A stretch of 64,000 nt of DNA from Diplocloster agilis. Lineage in GTDB: Bacteria > Bacillota > Clostridia > Lachnospirales > Lachnospiraceae. Positions 1 to 8,159 of the stretch are shown in pieces. A program made the translations under genes and the position numbers. Below the pieces are notes generated by a model. The model had not been told where the DNA came from, searched no databases, and saw only the letters and a program-made list of their open reading frames with translations. The DNA lies in NCBI RefSeq assembly GCF_019042275.1, contig NZ_JAHQCW010000001.1:1-64000 (forward strand), written 5' to 3'. Position 1 is the first letter of the stretch, and every line of letters begins with the position of its first letter.

Positions 1-235
1 ACGGGCAAGAGCCTCTGAACCGGGAACACATCACGTGTTCCTGGTGAATAGGCTCGGTTCCTGAACCCGGCTTTTCGATTTCACTTAGCGGGTGCCAGCA
101 CAAGCCCTCCGCGCTCCCGAGGAGACACAAAAGAATCCGGCTGCCCGGAGCATTCCGGGACACCGACACACACCGGCCCTTAAGCAGCGGGCATACCCAA
201 ACCCGAGGAAGAACCCAGGCGCTCTCCCTGTTCGG
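1..235 (+). repeat. Palindromic intergenic element A (type I, left part outside window)
   Basis: The window opens inside a structured intergenic element. A stem formed by 9-14 and 50-55 (GAGCCT/AGGCTC) encloses CTGA (15-18) and GAAT (46-49), which flank an inner hairpin ACCGGGAACAC / GTGTTCCTGGT. This is the same core as in the elements at 14702 and 55435, with compensatory base changes in both helices. Bases 54-235 would be the right arm of a long palindrome whose left arm lies before base 1, so arm pairing cannot be checked here. The gene-free stretch ends at the stop codon of the permease at 240. Confidence 0.6.
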
Positions 236-239
236 TTTT

Positions 240-2324
240 TTATGTTACCATTTCTATCGTCCTTCGCACGGTCCGATATCTCAGCAGAAAGAATAAAACG
301 ATCTGCAAGAAACATACCCCCATCGAAAGCAAAACCGCAACCCACGTGACAGACCTGACCTGGCTGACCGCCGTTGCCCCCACGATCTGATGAACCAATA
401 AGATCGCCGAGACGCAGCCGCAGACCGTTGGAAAGAAATAGACCAATGCAATCTGCCCGGTGATCAGCGCCGCCAGGTCCGGCCGTGAAAGTCCCAGGCG
501 GACGGCCTTTTGGTAACTGGGCTGGTCCTGCCATATCGTATTAGACAGTTTGATACTGATAATCAGTGTGGCGGCCAGAAAAGTGACCAAGCTGGCAAAT
601 GAGACAAGCAGGATATAGACCGCCCCGGTTTCCAGTTTATTCGCGGATGCGTCCGCCTTGGAAAACGGATAGAGCGTATCCCATCGCGCGGCATACAGCT
701 CATTCCCCTCATAGGGCAGAAAAATATCCTTCGGTGAAGGTCCGATTCCCAGCATATGCTTTTTGACCGCCACCGCGCTGTCCAGAATATTATCCCAGAT
801 CATTCCCCCCGAGGCATCTATGGTCAGCTCCCGCAGGTCCTGATAAAAGGCCTTCTCCTGCCCGCCGTTCTTCGCGTCGGTATCAAAAAAATATCCCTGT
901 AACTTATATCTCCCGGTAATCTGCCGGCTAAGCTTCTGGTAAGTCCGGTCATGCAGGACAACCAGATCTGATACCGCCACCGTCTTATTGATATCATTTT
1001 CTCCTATGATTCCATCCATGGTCTTCAGGATCAGATCTCCAGGAAGATCCGGGTGATACAAAAAGGTATCTCCGGTAAATGTGCGAAACGCAGACTCCCT
1101 GCCGGCAAATCCTATATTTTCCTGAAAGGGCAGGCAGCCGTCTTCCGGTATCTGTGTTTTGATACCCGTCAAGGCCAGAAATGTGCTCTGGCTGGTAATC
1201 AGTTCAGGCGCCCACTCGTTCATGGACGGGTCCTCATACCGGTGTTCCCTGGCCATAATCAGGAACTCGCCGTCTACAAAGCGCAGAGCCTCAAGACCGT
1301 GTTCCTCCAGCAGCCCGTGGATCGCCTCCCCCGTAACCTGCTCCCTCTCCCGTTCATCCGCCAGCACCGCATATTCATAGGGCGACTTTTCAATAAAATA
1401 ATCCATCTCGATAAATGCGGAGCTGTTAAACCCGATGCCGAAGATCGTCACCGCAATCAATACAGAGGAAACAAACAGGGCCAATGTGTATTGTTTCCCT
1501 TTTTGCCGGATCAGGTTATAGAACAAAAGCCGGCGGAAATAGGCTTTCTGTGAAACATGTCTTACCACATTTCCCACCGAAGTCATCTGAAAAGCGATCA
1601 GATAGATCCCCAGGATACTGACCAGCAGAAATAGAAATGGCAGCCGCCCCAGCAATCCGTCCTTGCCGCTGCTCCATCCAAACAGGAGCAGGCCGGCCGG
1701 TATCAGAAGAAGACCCAGTAGCCCCGGCCATACCGTATCGTTTTCCTTGAATTCCTGCTCCTCCTTTGTATGCATAATGCGGATAATCTCGGCCCGCATC
1801 AGTTTTCTCCGGCTGATCATCCACAGAACAGGACCTGCCGCGGCCGCAAAGACCGCCGCAAAAAGCACTCCCTTCCAACCGATCCGAAAGGAGGTTTCCG
1901 CCGTGTGCAAAAACAAGGTGCAGACACTCCAACAGATCCACGCCGCCGGGACGCTTAACAGAATCCCGCCCAGTGAGCTGCATCCATACAGCAGGACAAA
2001 TTCTCTGCGGGCCATATCGCATACATTCCGGGGACTCAGCCCCAGCGCCAGCAGGATTCCCGTCTCACTCATCTTATTTTTCAGATATACCGTGTTGACA
2101 TAGATAAGAAATACGGATATTCCAAGGACGGAAACTGCGTACATGGAAACCGCGATCAGATAGGTAGAGCCATCCGCGATCAGCACCTGGGTTACCGTTG
2201 GACTGAACAGAAGTATCCCATTCGCTCCTGACAAAGCGATGCTGACAATTACGGCGAAGCAAAAAACCAGATTCTGTCTCAGATTCTTCCGTGTCATTTT
2301 CCGGACAATCTCCTGTATCGTCAT
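240..2324 (-). CDS. ABC transporter permease, BceB/FtsX family
   Basis: Predicted membrane subunit of a peptide-antibiotic-type (BceAB-like) ABC transporter, 694 residues, close to the usual BceB length. Hydrophobic segments are at about residues 20-40, 55-78, 105-130, 145-165, 195-215, 225-245 and 280-300. A large extracytoplasmic region follows at about 305-560, and three more helices near the C-terminus (about 575-600, 630-655, 660-685). This is the BceB topology, where the big loop contacts the peptide or lipid II complex. It starts two bases past the stop of the ATPase, with GGGGAGG overlapping that stop. It is the last gene of a regulator–kinase–ATPase–permease operon. The substrate (bacitracin-like, lantibiotic or other) cannot be read from sequence. 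Confidence 0.88.
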   Translation of the reverse strand: MTIQEIVRKMTRKNLRQNLVFCFAVIVSIALSGANGILLFSPTVTQVLIADGSTYLIAVSMYAVSVLGISVFLIYVNTVYLKNKMSETGILLALGLSPRNVCDMARREFVLLYGCSSLGGILLSVPAAWICWSVCTLFLHTAETSFRIGWKGVLFAAVFAAAAGPVLWMISRRKLMRAEIIRIMHTKEEQEFKENDTVWPGLLGLLLIPAGLLLFGWSSGKDGLLGRLPFLFLLVSILGIYLIAFQMTSVGNVVRHVSQKAYFRRLLFYNLIRQKGKQYTLALFVSSVLIAVTIFGIGFNSSAFIEMDYFIEKSPYEYAVLADEREREQVTGEAIHGLLEEHGLEALRFVDGEFLIMAREHRYEDPSMNEWAPELITSQSTFLALTGIKTQIPEDGCLPFQENIGFAGRESAFRTFTGDTFLYHPDLPGDLILKTMDGIIGENDINKTVAVSDLVVLHDRTYQKLSRQITGRYKLQGYFFDTDAKNGGQEKAFYQDLRELTIDASGGMIWDNILDSAVAVKKHMLGIGPSPKDIFLPYEGNELYAARWDTLYPFSKADASANKLETGAVYILLVSFASLVTFLAATLIISIKLSNTIWQDQPSYQKAVRLGLSRPDLAALITGQIALVYFFPTVCGCVSAILLVHQIVGATAVSQVRSVTWVAVLLSMGVCFLQIVLFFLLRYRTVRRTIEMVT

Positions 2325-2328
2325 CTGA

Positions 2329-3072
2329 TCACGCCTCCCCTAAGTAGTGCAGGATTTCCTCCATAAAGCTCCTGTCACTGCCGTTTTTCATCAATTCGCT
2401 TCGGATCTCCCCGTCTTTTAAAGTAATCACCCGCCCGGTTCTGGACGCCGCTTTGGCGTCATGGGTTACCATAAGGATCGTGGCGCCAAATTCTTCCTTT
2501 GCTTTTATAAAAGCGTCCATGACAGCTTCCCCGGATCTGGAATCCAGATTCCCTGTCGGCTCGTCCGCCAGAACTAACAGCGGATGATTGGACAATGCCC
2601 TGGCTACGGCCACCCGCTGCTTTTGTCCGCCTGATATCTGGCCCGGATACTTTAACGCAATATCGCGGATTCCGAATTGCCGGAACAAAAGCTCCGTATC
2701 GGTCATCATCTCCTTTTGATCCTTTCCCGCGATCACCTGCGGGAGATATACATTTTCCTGTGTGGTCAGACTGTCCAGCAGCATAAAATCCTGGAACACA
2801 TAACCTAACTTTTTCTGTCTGATCTGCGTCAGTTCCTCCTGCTGCGCATGCAGGATATCCTGGCCGTCCAGCAGCACCTTTCCCCCATCCGCATTCAAAA
2901 AACCGGATAAAATGTTCAATAGCGTGGTCTTCCCGCTGCCGGAAGGCCCCATCACCGCCGCAAATTCTCCCTGTTTCACATCCAGATTCAAACCTTTGAG
3001 CACCGGACTGTCCAGTTGATTGGAATGATACGTTTTCTCCAGATTTTGAACGGATAATATGGTCTGTTCCAT
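2329..3072 (-). CDS. ABC transporter ATP-binding protein, BceA/LolD type
   Basis: ATPase partner of the FtsX-type permease that follows. The 247-residue protein has Walker A GPSGSGKT (about residues 42-49), Q-loop FQD, ABC signature ISGGQ, Walker B VLADEPTGNLD and the switch histidine in VTHD, so it should be a competent ATPase. The start is fixed by AAGGAGG nine bases upstream. A gap of about 107 bases separates it from the kinase stop, larger than elsewhere in the operon. That leaves room for a second promoter, as is known for bceAB operons, where the response regulator activates the transporter promoter. I see AT-rich sequence there but no convincing -35/-10 pair. Confidence 0.93.
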   Translation of the reverse strand: MEQTILSVQNLEKTYHSNQLDSPVLKGLNLDVKQGEFAAVMGPSGSGKTTLLNILSGFLNADGGKVLLDGQDILHAQQEELTQIRQKKLGYVFQDFMLLDSLTTQENVYLPQVIAGKDQKEMMTDTELLFRQFGIRDIALKYPGQISGGQKQRVAVARALSNHPLLVLADEPTGNLDSRSGEAVMDAFIKAKEEFGATILMVTHDAKAASRTGRVITLKDGEIRSELMKNGSDRSFMEEILHYLGEA

Positions 3073-3179
3073 GCGATGTCCTCCTTATTGTTATAATCCC
3101 TCGGGATGTAAGGAGAGTTTACCGCATATTTTTCAATACTTTCTCTATTTTAGATACTTGATGATTTCAGTACCCGGTC

Positions 3180-4280
3180 TTATGAAATATACAAATCCGA
3201 TTTTACAGAAAAAGTTAGCGCAACACCCGCTCCTCCCTGCTTCCGGTTATACATTTCCAGGTCTCCGCCATGATTCCGGCATAAAGTCCGGCAGATGGCT
3301 AACCCCATTCCGCATCCGGTGGAAGATTTTCCTTTTGCAAAGGGAACCGGCCCTTCTGCCAGCTGCTTTGGCATAAAACCGGGACCGTCGTCCTCGACAG
3401 TAAATCTCAGATATTCCCTGCTGCTTTCCGCCCTGAGGGTTACCTGGTGATATCCACAGCAAAAAGCATTCCGGAGTACATTTTCCACAGCCCGCAGTAT
3501 AACTTCGTAATCATATACCGCCGCCGCTTTTTCAAAGCCGCCCTGGATGGAAAACTCCATGGGGTATTCAAGCGCCAGCTCTTTCATATATTCTTCCATA
3601 TCCTTAAGCAGCGGCTTTAAAGGATTCTGCACCGGCTGTACCGGTGTATTTTCCAGGCGCTGTATCTCATTCATCATCGTTACATACTGATGCATATGCT
3701 CCACATGGACGGACATCTTCCGCACAGCATCCAGCACCTTCTCCGGATCATAGTCCCCCGTCGGCAGCAGGACCTCCAACAGATCCAGCTGTCCTTTCAG
3801 CACCGTCAGCGGCGTGCGCAGGTCATGCGCGAAGGCGGCGTTCACCTGCCTTCTCTCCTCCGCCATCTTCCAGGCGCTTATGCTGCTGTGTTCCAGAGCT
3901 TTCCGCATTTTTTCAAAACCGGCGATCAGGCTGCCGAATTCATCCCCCGCCGGGTACTCCAGGTGAAAATCCAGGTCATCCTCTTCGATCTTTTGCGTAC
4001 CCAGTTGAAGCAGACGCAAAGGTTTGTTCATCTTAATCCGGAAGAATAAGGTAACGGCCGCAATAATCCCGCCCAGCATAAGGAGAAACAATACAATATA
4101 CATGACATTGTCATAATAAAATTTCTGTTCCGCCGTCATCTTATAATCCCGATAGGGACGTATCGTAAGATGAACCGTAAAAAAGAAAAAGACGGAAACC
4201 AGCAGTCCCGCCACGATCGTAAGAATCATTAGCCGTTTTAACGGCTGGTCCAAAAGAAATCTTTTTATTTTACACACCAT
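3180..4280 (-). CDS. Sensor histidine kinase (HAMP–HisKA–HATPase)
   Basis: Membrane sensor kinase of 366 residues. A first helix (about residues 15-37) and a second (about 62-85) enclose a short external loop of roughly 25 residues. HAMP, the H-box AFAHDLRTPL, an N-box near NVLRNAF and the G-boxes DDGPGF and GCGMGLAI follow, all intact. The very short external loop suits kinases that sense through a partner transporter, as BceS does, although this protein has a HAMP and is longer than typical BceS. I chose ATG 4280 over ATG 4298 because GGGGGGTGGG sits at a normal distance before it; it overlaps the regulator stop by 16 bases. It probably phosphorylates the regulator encoded just upstream. 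Confidence 0.88.
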   Translation of the reverse strand: MVCKIKRFLLDQPLKRLMILTIVAGLLVSVFFFFTVHLTIRPYRDYKMTAEQKFYYDNVMYIVLFLLMLGGIIAAVTLFFRIKMNKPLRLLQLGTQKIEEDDLDFHLEYPAGDEFGSLIAGFEKMRKALEHSSISAWKMAEERRQVNAAFAHDLRTPLTVLKGQLDLLEVLLPTGDYDPEKVLDAVRKMSVHVEHMHQYVTMMNEIQRLENTPVQPVQNPLKPLLKDMEEYMKELALEYPMEFSIQGGFEKAAAVYDYEVILRAVENVLRNAFCCGYHQVTLRAESSREYLRFTVEDDGPGFMPKQLAEGPVPFAKGKSSTGCGMGLAICRTLCRNHGGDLEMYNRKQGGAGVALTFSVKSDLYIS

Positions 4281-4942
4281 TGGTAACCCACCCCCCATAC
4301 TGTGCGGATATATTCTTCCCCTGACACGGTCTTAAGTTTTCCGCGGATCCGGCGGATGTGCTCCGCGATTACGCTGCTGTCCCCGTCCGCATCAAAACCT
4401 CTGATTTTTTCATAAATCCTCTCCCGGTCATAGATCTGCCCGCTTTGCTCCGAAAGCAGTTCCACGATATCAAATTCCGTCTTCGTCAGGGAAACCGGCG
4501 TCTCTTCATACCGCACCGTCCTCCGGCTGTAGTCAACGGCAAGCTTCCCGAAAAATCTGACCGCGGAATCCGCCGTATTCCGCGCTTCCCTTCTAAGGTG
4601 CGCGGCTACCCTGGCTCCCAGCTCCCTGATTTGGAACGGCTTTAAGATATAGTCGTCACCGCCGGAGGCGAACCCCCGGATTCTGTCCTCCTCCTGGACA
4701 CGGGCACTCAAAAACAGAATCGGGCAGCTGACATAGTCCCGGATCTGCCGGCATATCTGCATACCGTCCACATCAGGCAAATTGATATCCAGCAGGATCA
4801 GATCGGGATGATACTTCAACTTCTCAAGCGCTAAAGCTCCGCTCCCGGCGGTATACACCGTATATCCCAGATATTGGAAATATTCCTTCAATACCGACAG
4901 AATATCTTCCTCATCATCCACAATCAACAGTCTGCCGTCCAT
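4265..4942 (-). CDS. Response regulator, OmpR/PhoB family
   Basis: DNA-binding response regulator of 225 residues. The receiver domain (about 1-115) has the acidic pair DDEE near the N-terminus, phospho-acceptor Asp in LLDINLPD (about residue 51), conserved Ser in LFLSAR and Lys in ILKPF. The winged helix (about 128-225) shows the OmpR pattern TKTEFDIVELL and VWGVGYQW. AGGAGGTGG lies six bases before the ATG. It is the first gene of the operon kinase–ATPase–permease and presumably controls the transporter genes downstream. The 58-base gap upstream holds only AT-rich sequence before the small zinc-ribbon gene at 5001. Confidence 0.94.
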   Translation of the reverse strand: MDGRLLIVDDEEDILSVLKEYFQYLGYTVYTAGSGALALEKLKYHPDLILLDINLPDVDGMQICRQIRDYVSCPILFLSARVQEEDRIRGFASGGDDYILKPFQIRELGARVAAHLRREARNTADSAVRFFGKLAVDYSRRTVRYEETPVSLTKTEFDIVELLSEQSGQIYDRERIYEKIRGFDADGDSSVIAEHIRRIRGKLKTVSGEEYIRTVWGVGYQWCVK

Positions 4943-5000
4943 TTCGAACCACCTCCTGTTTTATGATATCAGATACTTCTCTATACTTTTCCTATTTTTT

Positions 5001-5213
5001 TCACCAAGCCTCTTTTTCTCTGCCAAGCTTATCCACCCGGAGCACCTGAGTCCTTACGATACTTCCACAGCCCGTGCACACCGTATGCTCCAGGGGGCTG
5101 CCGTTGCCAACCATCCTGCCAACGGGGAAAATACCGTTTCCCGCAGTGGTCGCTCCCTTTACAAATTCATTTCCCCCGCAGTAAGGGCAGGCGTCAATTT
5201 TTATTTCTTTCAT
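5001..5213 (-). CDS. Small zinc-ribbon protein
   Basis: Hypothetical protein of 70 residues with two cysteine pairs, CPYC (near residues 9-12) and CTGC (near 46-49), which would form a single zinc ribbon. The glycine-rich stretch between them is uncharged. The start is taken at ATG 5213 rather than 5219, because AGAGGAG is only two bases before the first ATG but eight before the second. It sits with another small zinc-ribbon gene (5249) in the same orientation, about 35 bases apart, so the two are probably co-transcribed. Function unknown; small ribbons of this kind often bind nucleic acid or proteins. Confidence 0.72.
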   Translation of the reverse strand: MKEIKIDACPYCGGNEFVKGATTAGNGIFPVGRMVGNGSPLEHTVCTGCGSIVRTQVLRVDKLGREKEAW

Positions 5214-5248
5214 ATCCATTTCTCCTCTGCTTCTATAGTATGAATACG

Positions 5249-5479
5249 TTATTCCGACAATCGTAAATCATCCTGATCTATCAGGAATTTTCTGCATTGC
5301 TCACAATAGTACACCTTTACCCTCAAATCGTCCATCATAGAGGTCAGTTTAATCCCTTTCACCAAAGGCGTAAAATTTAATATCCCCTTATCCTTATCAG
5401 CCGGGACCCATTTGAGAGCATATCTGTCCTGGGAAATACTCCCGACAATCATTTCTTTATCACAATATGGACATTTCAT
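5249..5479 (-). CDS. Small zinc-ribbon protein, DUF6487-like
   Basis: A 76-residue protein that begins MKCPYC and ends with YYCEQCRKFLID, giving a two-CXXC zinc ribbon at opposite ends of a small beta-rich domain. The pattern resembles the PF20097/DUF6487 family of short Firmicute proteins; the family assignment is from memory of the motif, not a search. GGGAGGG lies eight bases before the ATG. It follows the KilA-N gene after a gap of 27 bases on the same strand. No function can be given. Confidence 0.75.
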   Translation of the reverse strand: MKCPYCDKEMIVGSISQDRYALKWVPADKDKGILNFTPLVKGIKLTSMMDDLRVKVYYCEQCRKFLIDQDDLRLSE

Positions 5480-5506
5480 AAGGATTCCCTCCCTTCGAAT
5501 ATCTGT

Positions 5507-6355
5507 TTACCGATCTGTTTTATCATCTATTTTTATATGTTCTGCTGCATTTAATATTCCAAGTTGATATTCAGCTATGTCTTTTAATATTTGAAATCTT
5601 TCTTTTTTCTTCTTGCCCTTACGTATCATATGGGCATTATGGGTTTCTAAATTCGATAACACCGTTAATTCATTTACGGTGGCATAATCCCTGACATTAT
5701 TCTTACCTGCTAACTCAGGATTTGCTTCTCTCCATGCTTTTGCTGTAAAACCAAAGAGAGCCACATTTAAAACATCCGCCTCCTCTGCATAAGCCAGCCA
5801 TTCCAGATTATCACTGTAAGTCTTTTGTGGAATCAAATAATTTTTCACAGCATCTGTCTGAATCAGATAATTGTTTTTAGATAAAAATCTTTTTGCATCC
5901 CATTCTATCTGCTTCTTATTATTTTCTTCCTCTTTTAATCTTTGAAACTCTTTCATTAGATATAATTTAAATGTGGGACTTATTGCGGAGGCAAATTCAA
6001 ATGCAATATCCTTGTGAGCATAAGTTCCCCCATATTTGCCTCTTTTTACATATAATCCAATCGCCCCAGTCTGTTCTACCCATTCAGATATGCTGGGCGT
6101 GAAGGTAAGTAATCCAGCTTGCTTTTTAAAGTGTTCAGATTCGAACACTTTAAAATTAGGATTATATAATTGTTCCCATACTGAGAGATATTCTAACGTC
6201 GACCGGTTCCTTAACCAGTTTCTAATAATATCTGCCGCTCTGGATTGGTCTGATTTAGCTCCTGCAATATTAGTAATACATATATAATCATCCAATTCTT
6301 CCGCGGAAACAGCAATCGATACATTCTGAACTGTAATTACTCTGTTCTTTGCCAT
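5507..6355 (-). CDS. KilA-N domain protein
   Basis: A 282-residue protein with a KilA-N core at roughly residues 10-150: the segments YICITNIA, IIRNWLRNRSTLEYL, GKYGGTYAHKDIAFEF and ISPTFKLYLMKEF are characteristic. KilA-N is a DNA-binding fold common in phage and poxvirus regulators; the C-terminal half (150-282) is charged and helical without a recognised domain. The start at ATG 6355 is preferred to the longer frame (6454) because AAAGGGGAT precedes it at a good distance. The gene is clearly more AT-rich than its neighbours, which suggests recent acquisition, but no integrase or other phage gene lies beside it. Its target is unknown. Confidence 0.85.
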   Translation of the reverse strand: MAKNRVITVQNVSIAVSAEELDDYICITNIAGAKSDQSRAADIIRNWLRNRSTLEYLSVWEQLYNPNFKVFESEHFKKQAGLLTFTPSISEWVEQTGAIGLYVKRGKYGGTYAHKDIAFEFASAISPTFKLYLMKEFQRLKEEENNKKQIEWDAKRFLSKNNYLIQTDAVKNYLIPQKTYSDNLEWLAYAEEADVLNVALFGFTAKAWREANPELAGKNNVRDYATVNELTVLSNLETHNAHMIRKGKKKKERFQILKDIAEYQLGILNAAEHIKIDDKTDR

Positions 6356-6493
6356 TGTATATATCCCCTTTTTCTCTTGTAATCTCCCCTTTTCTTCATT
6401 TGAGAGTTCATCTGTCCTGCGAAATACTCCTATGCTGTATTGTAACACATCCAAGGAAGCCGGTACAAGAAATGAAATACGCCATCCCGCCCC

Positions 6494-8080
6494 TCACCGC
6501 TTCCCATAGATTTCATGAAGCCTGGCATACAGCGGGGATAATCTGCCGTATATCTTTTTAAAAATTTCCTCATAAAGGATCCGGTAGATTTCGTGCTGTT
6601 CCATATCCGGGCAGAAGGTATCCCGGACGGAAACCATCTGTTCCACCGCCTCCTCATAATTCTTAAATTCTCCCATACCGACGAAGCATGCGATAGCGCT
6701 GCCGATTCCCGACACCTCATGGGACTGCACCCTCTTCACCGGCAGTCCGAACATATCAGCCGTAATCTGGCAGATCTCATCGCTCTGGGCGCCGCCGCCT
6801 CCCACGAAGATCTCCTGAAACGTATGGCCCGACTGTTTTTCCAGAAGACGCATCCCATCCAGCAGGGCGAAGTTGATCCCCTCAATAATGGCCCGGTAAA
6901 TATGGATTCTGGTGTGCACGTCGGAAAAACCGATGATCGCCCCTTTCGCGGAAGGCATGGTGGTATTCGGCGTAAAATAGGGCTGTAAAATCAAGCCCTC
7001 GCATCCGGCCGGGATCTCTTTTAACCGGCGGTTCAGCAGTTCCTCCGCGGGGATTCCAAGCTCCTCGGCCGCCGCCATCTCCTTCTGGGCAAACTCTTTT
7101 TTAAACCAGGACACCAGCCAGTAGCCCCGGTAGATTTCTATCTCCGGATTATAATGCTGATTCAGAATCGCGGCATAGGGCGGGATAAACCGCTCCGGCT
7201 CCACGTACCGGTCGGTGGTAAAGGATACCGTGGCTGTTGTTCCAAAGCTTATGGCCGCCTTCTCCCGGGAAATACATCCAAGGCCGAGAATCTCGCACGC
7301 TTTATCCGACCCGGAGGCGATAACCGGAAGCCCTTCCCGCAGCCCGGTATCCGCCGCCGCGTCCGGCTGAACGCATCCCAGGCCGCTGCCCGGCTCCCGG
7401 ATCTCGCACAGCTTCTCCGGAGGGATATCGAACACCGGCCGCGTCAGCGCCCCTTTTTTCTGCCAGTTCCTCTCCCTGTGGTCGAACGGCACATGACCGA
7501 CCATGCTGGCCGCAGAGTCCGTCATATTCCCGGTCAGCCGAAAGATCAGGTATCCGCTGATCAGCAGGAACTTATATGTTTTCTCCCATATTTCCGGCTC
7601 ATTCTCCATCACCCAGTTGCATCTGGATTTCCGGTACTGCATATCGGCCGTCTTATCCATTCCGATGCTTTTTAACATCACCCGGGCCATTTTGGAAAAG
7701 CGGGGCCGCCCCTTCGCGCTCCGGTTATCCAGCCATACAAAAGCATTTCTCAGCGGTTTTCCTTCCCGATCCACGCAAAGGGCCGTGTCCCGGATCGTGG
7801 TGACCGAGACTGCCTCGATCCTCTCCCATTCCTCCGGGCATACGCTTTTTAATGTTTGTGCCGCAAGACAGATTTTTTCATAGTAAAATTCCGCCTTTTG
7901 CTCCGCCCAGTCCGTTTCCGGCGATATATAGGGAGGATCATGTTTTTCCGTGGCCTTCGCCTTTATTTCCCCCCGGTTGTTCACCAGCAGTGCCCGGGAA
8001 CTCTGCGTCCCCACGTCAAACACCAGTACGATCCGTTCCGTAAATTTTTCCCCCGAAACCTTGCTTTTACTCTCCTCCAT
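6494..8080 (-). CDS. FGGY-family carbohydrate kinase
   Basis: A 528-residue sugar/polyol kinase. The N-terminal phosphate loop FDVGTQSSRALL (about residues 19-30), the DWAEQ and WLDNRS motifs, and the C-terminal ATP site IFVGGGGAQSD mark the FGGY family (glycerol, xylulose, gluconate kinases). FGGY subfamilies differ by substrate and I cannot name this one. The start is ATG 8080, behind GGAGG at seven bases, five codons inside the longest frame. It is the last gene of an operon with two FAD oxidoreductases, a DUF1667 protein and an alkyl-DHAP-synthase-like oxidase, a setting that points to glycerol or a related polyol or acid. The 79-base gap to the preceding gene is the largest in the operon. 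Confidence 0.88.
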   Translation of the reverse strand: MEESKSKVSGEKFTERIVLVFDVGTQSSRALLVNNRGEIKAKATEKHDPPYISPETDWAEQKAEFYYEKICLAAQTLKSVCPEEWERIEAVSVTTIRDTALCVDREGKPLRNAFVWLDNRSAKGRPRFSKMARVMLKSIGMDKTADMQYRKSRCNWVMENEPEIWEKTYKFLLISGYLIFRLTGNMTDSAASMVGHVPFDHRERNWQKKGALTRPVFDIPPEKLCEIREPGSGLGCVQPDAAADTGLREGLPVIASGSDKACEILGLGCISREKAAISFGTTATVSFTTDRYVEPERFIPPYAAILNQHYNPEIEIYRGYWLVSWFKKEFAQKEMAAAEELGIPAEELLNRRLKEIPAGCEGLILQPYFTPNTTMPSAKGAIIGFSDVHTRIHIYRAIIEGINFALLDGMRLLEKQSGHTFQEIFVGGGGAQSDEICQITADMFGLPVKRVQSHEVSGIGSAIACFVGMGEFKNYEEAVEQMVSVRDTFCPDMEQHEIYRILYEEIFKKIYGRLSPLYARLHEIYGKR

Positions 8081-8159
8081 ACCCCTGCCTCCCATTCTTT
8101 TTCCTACTGCTGCCCGCTCGTTCTCCTTTCAAATACCCGCCCGATCAATCTCACGCTAT

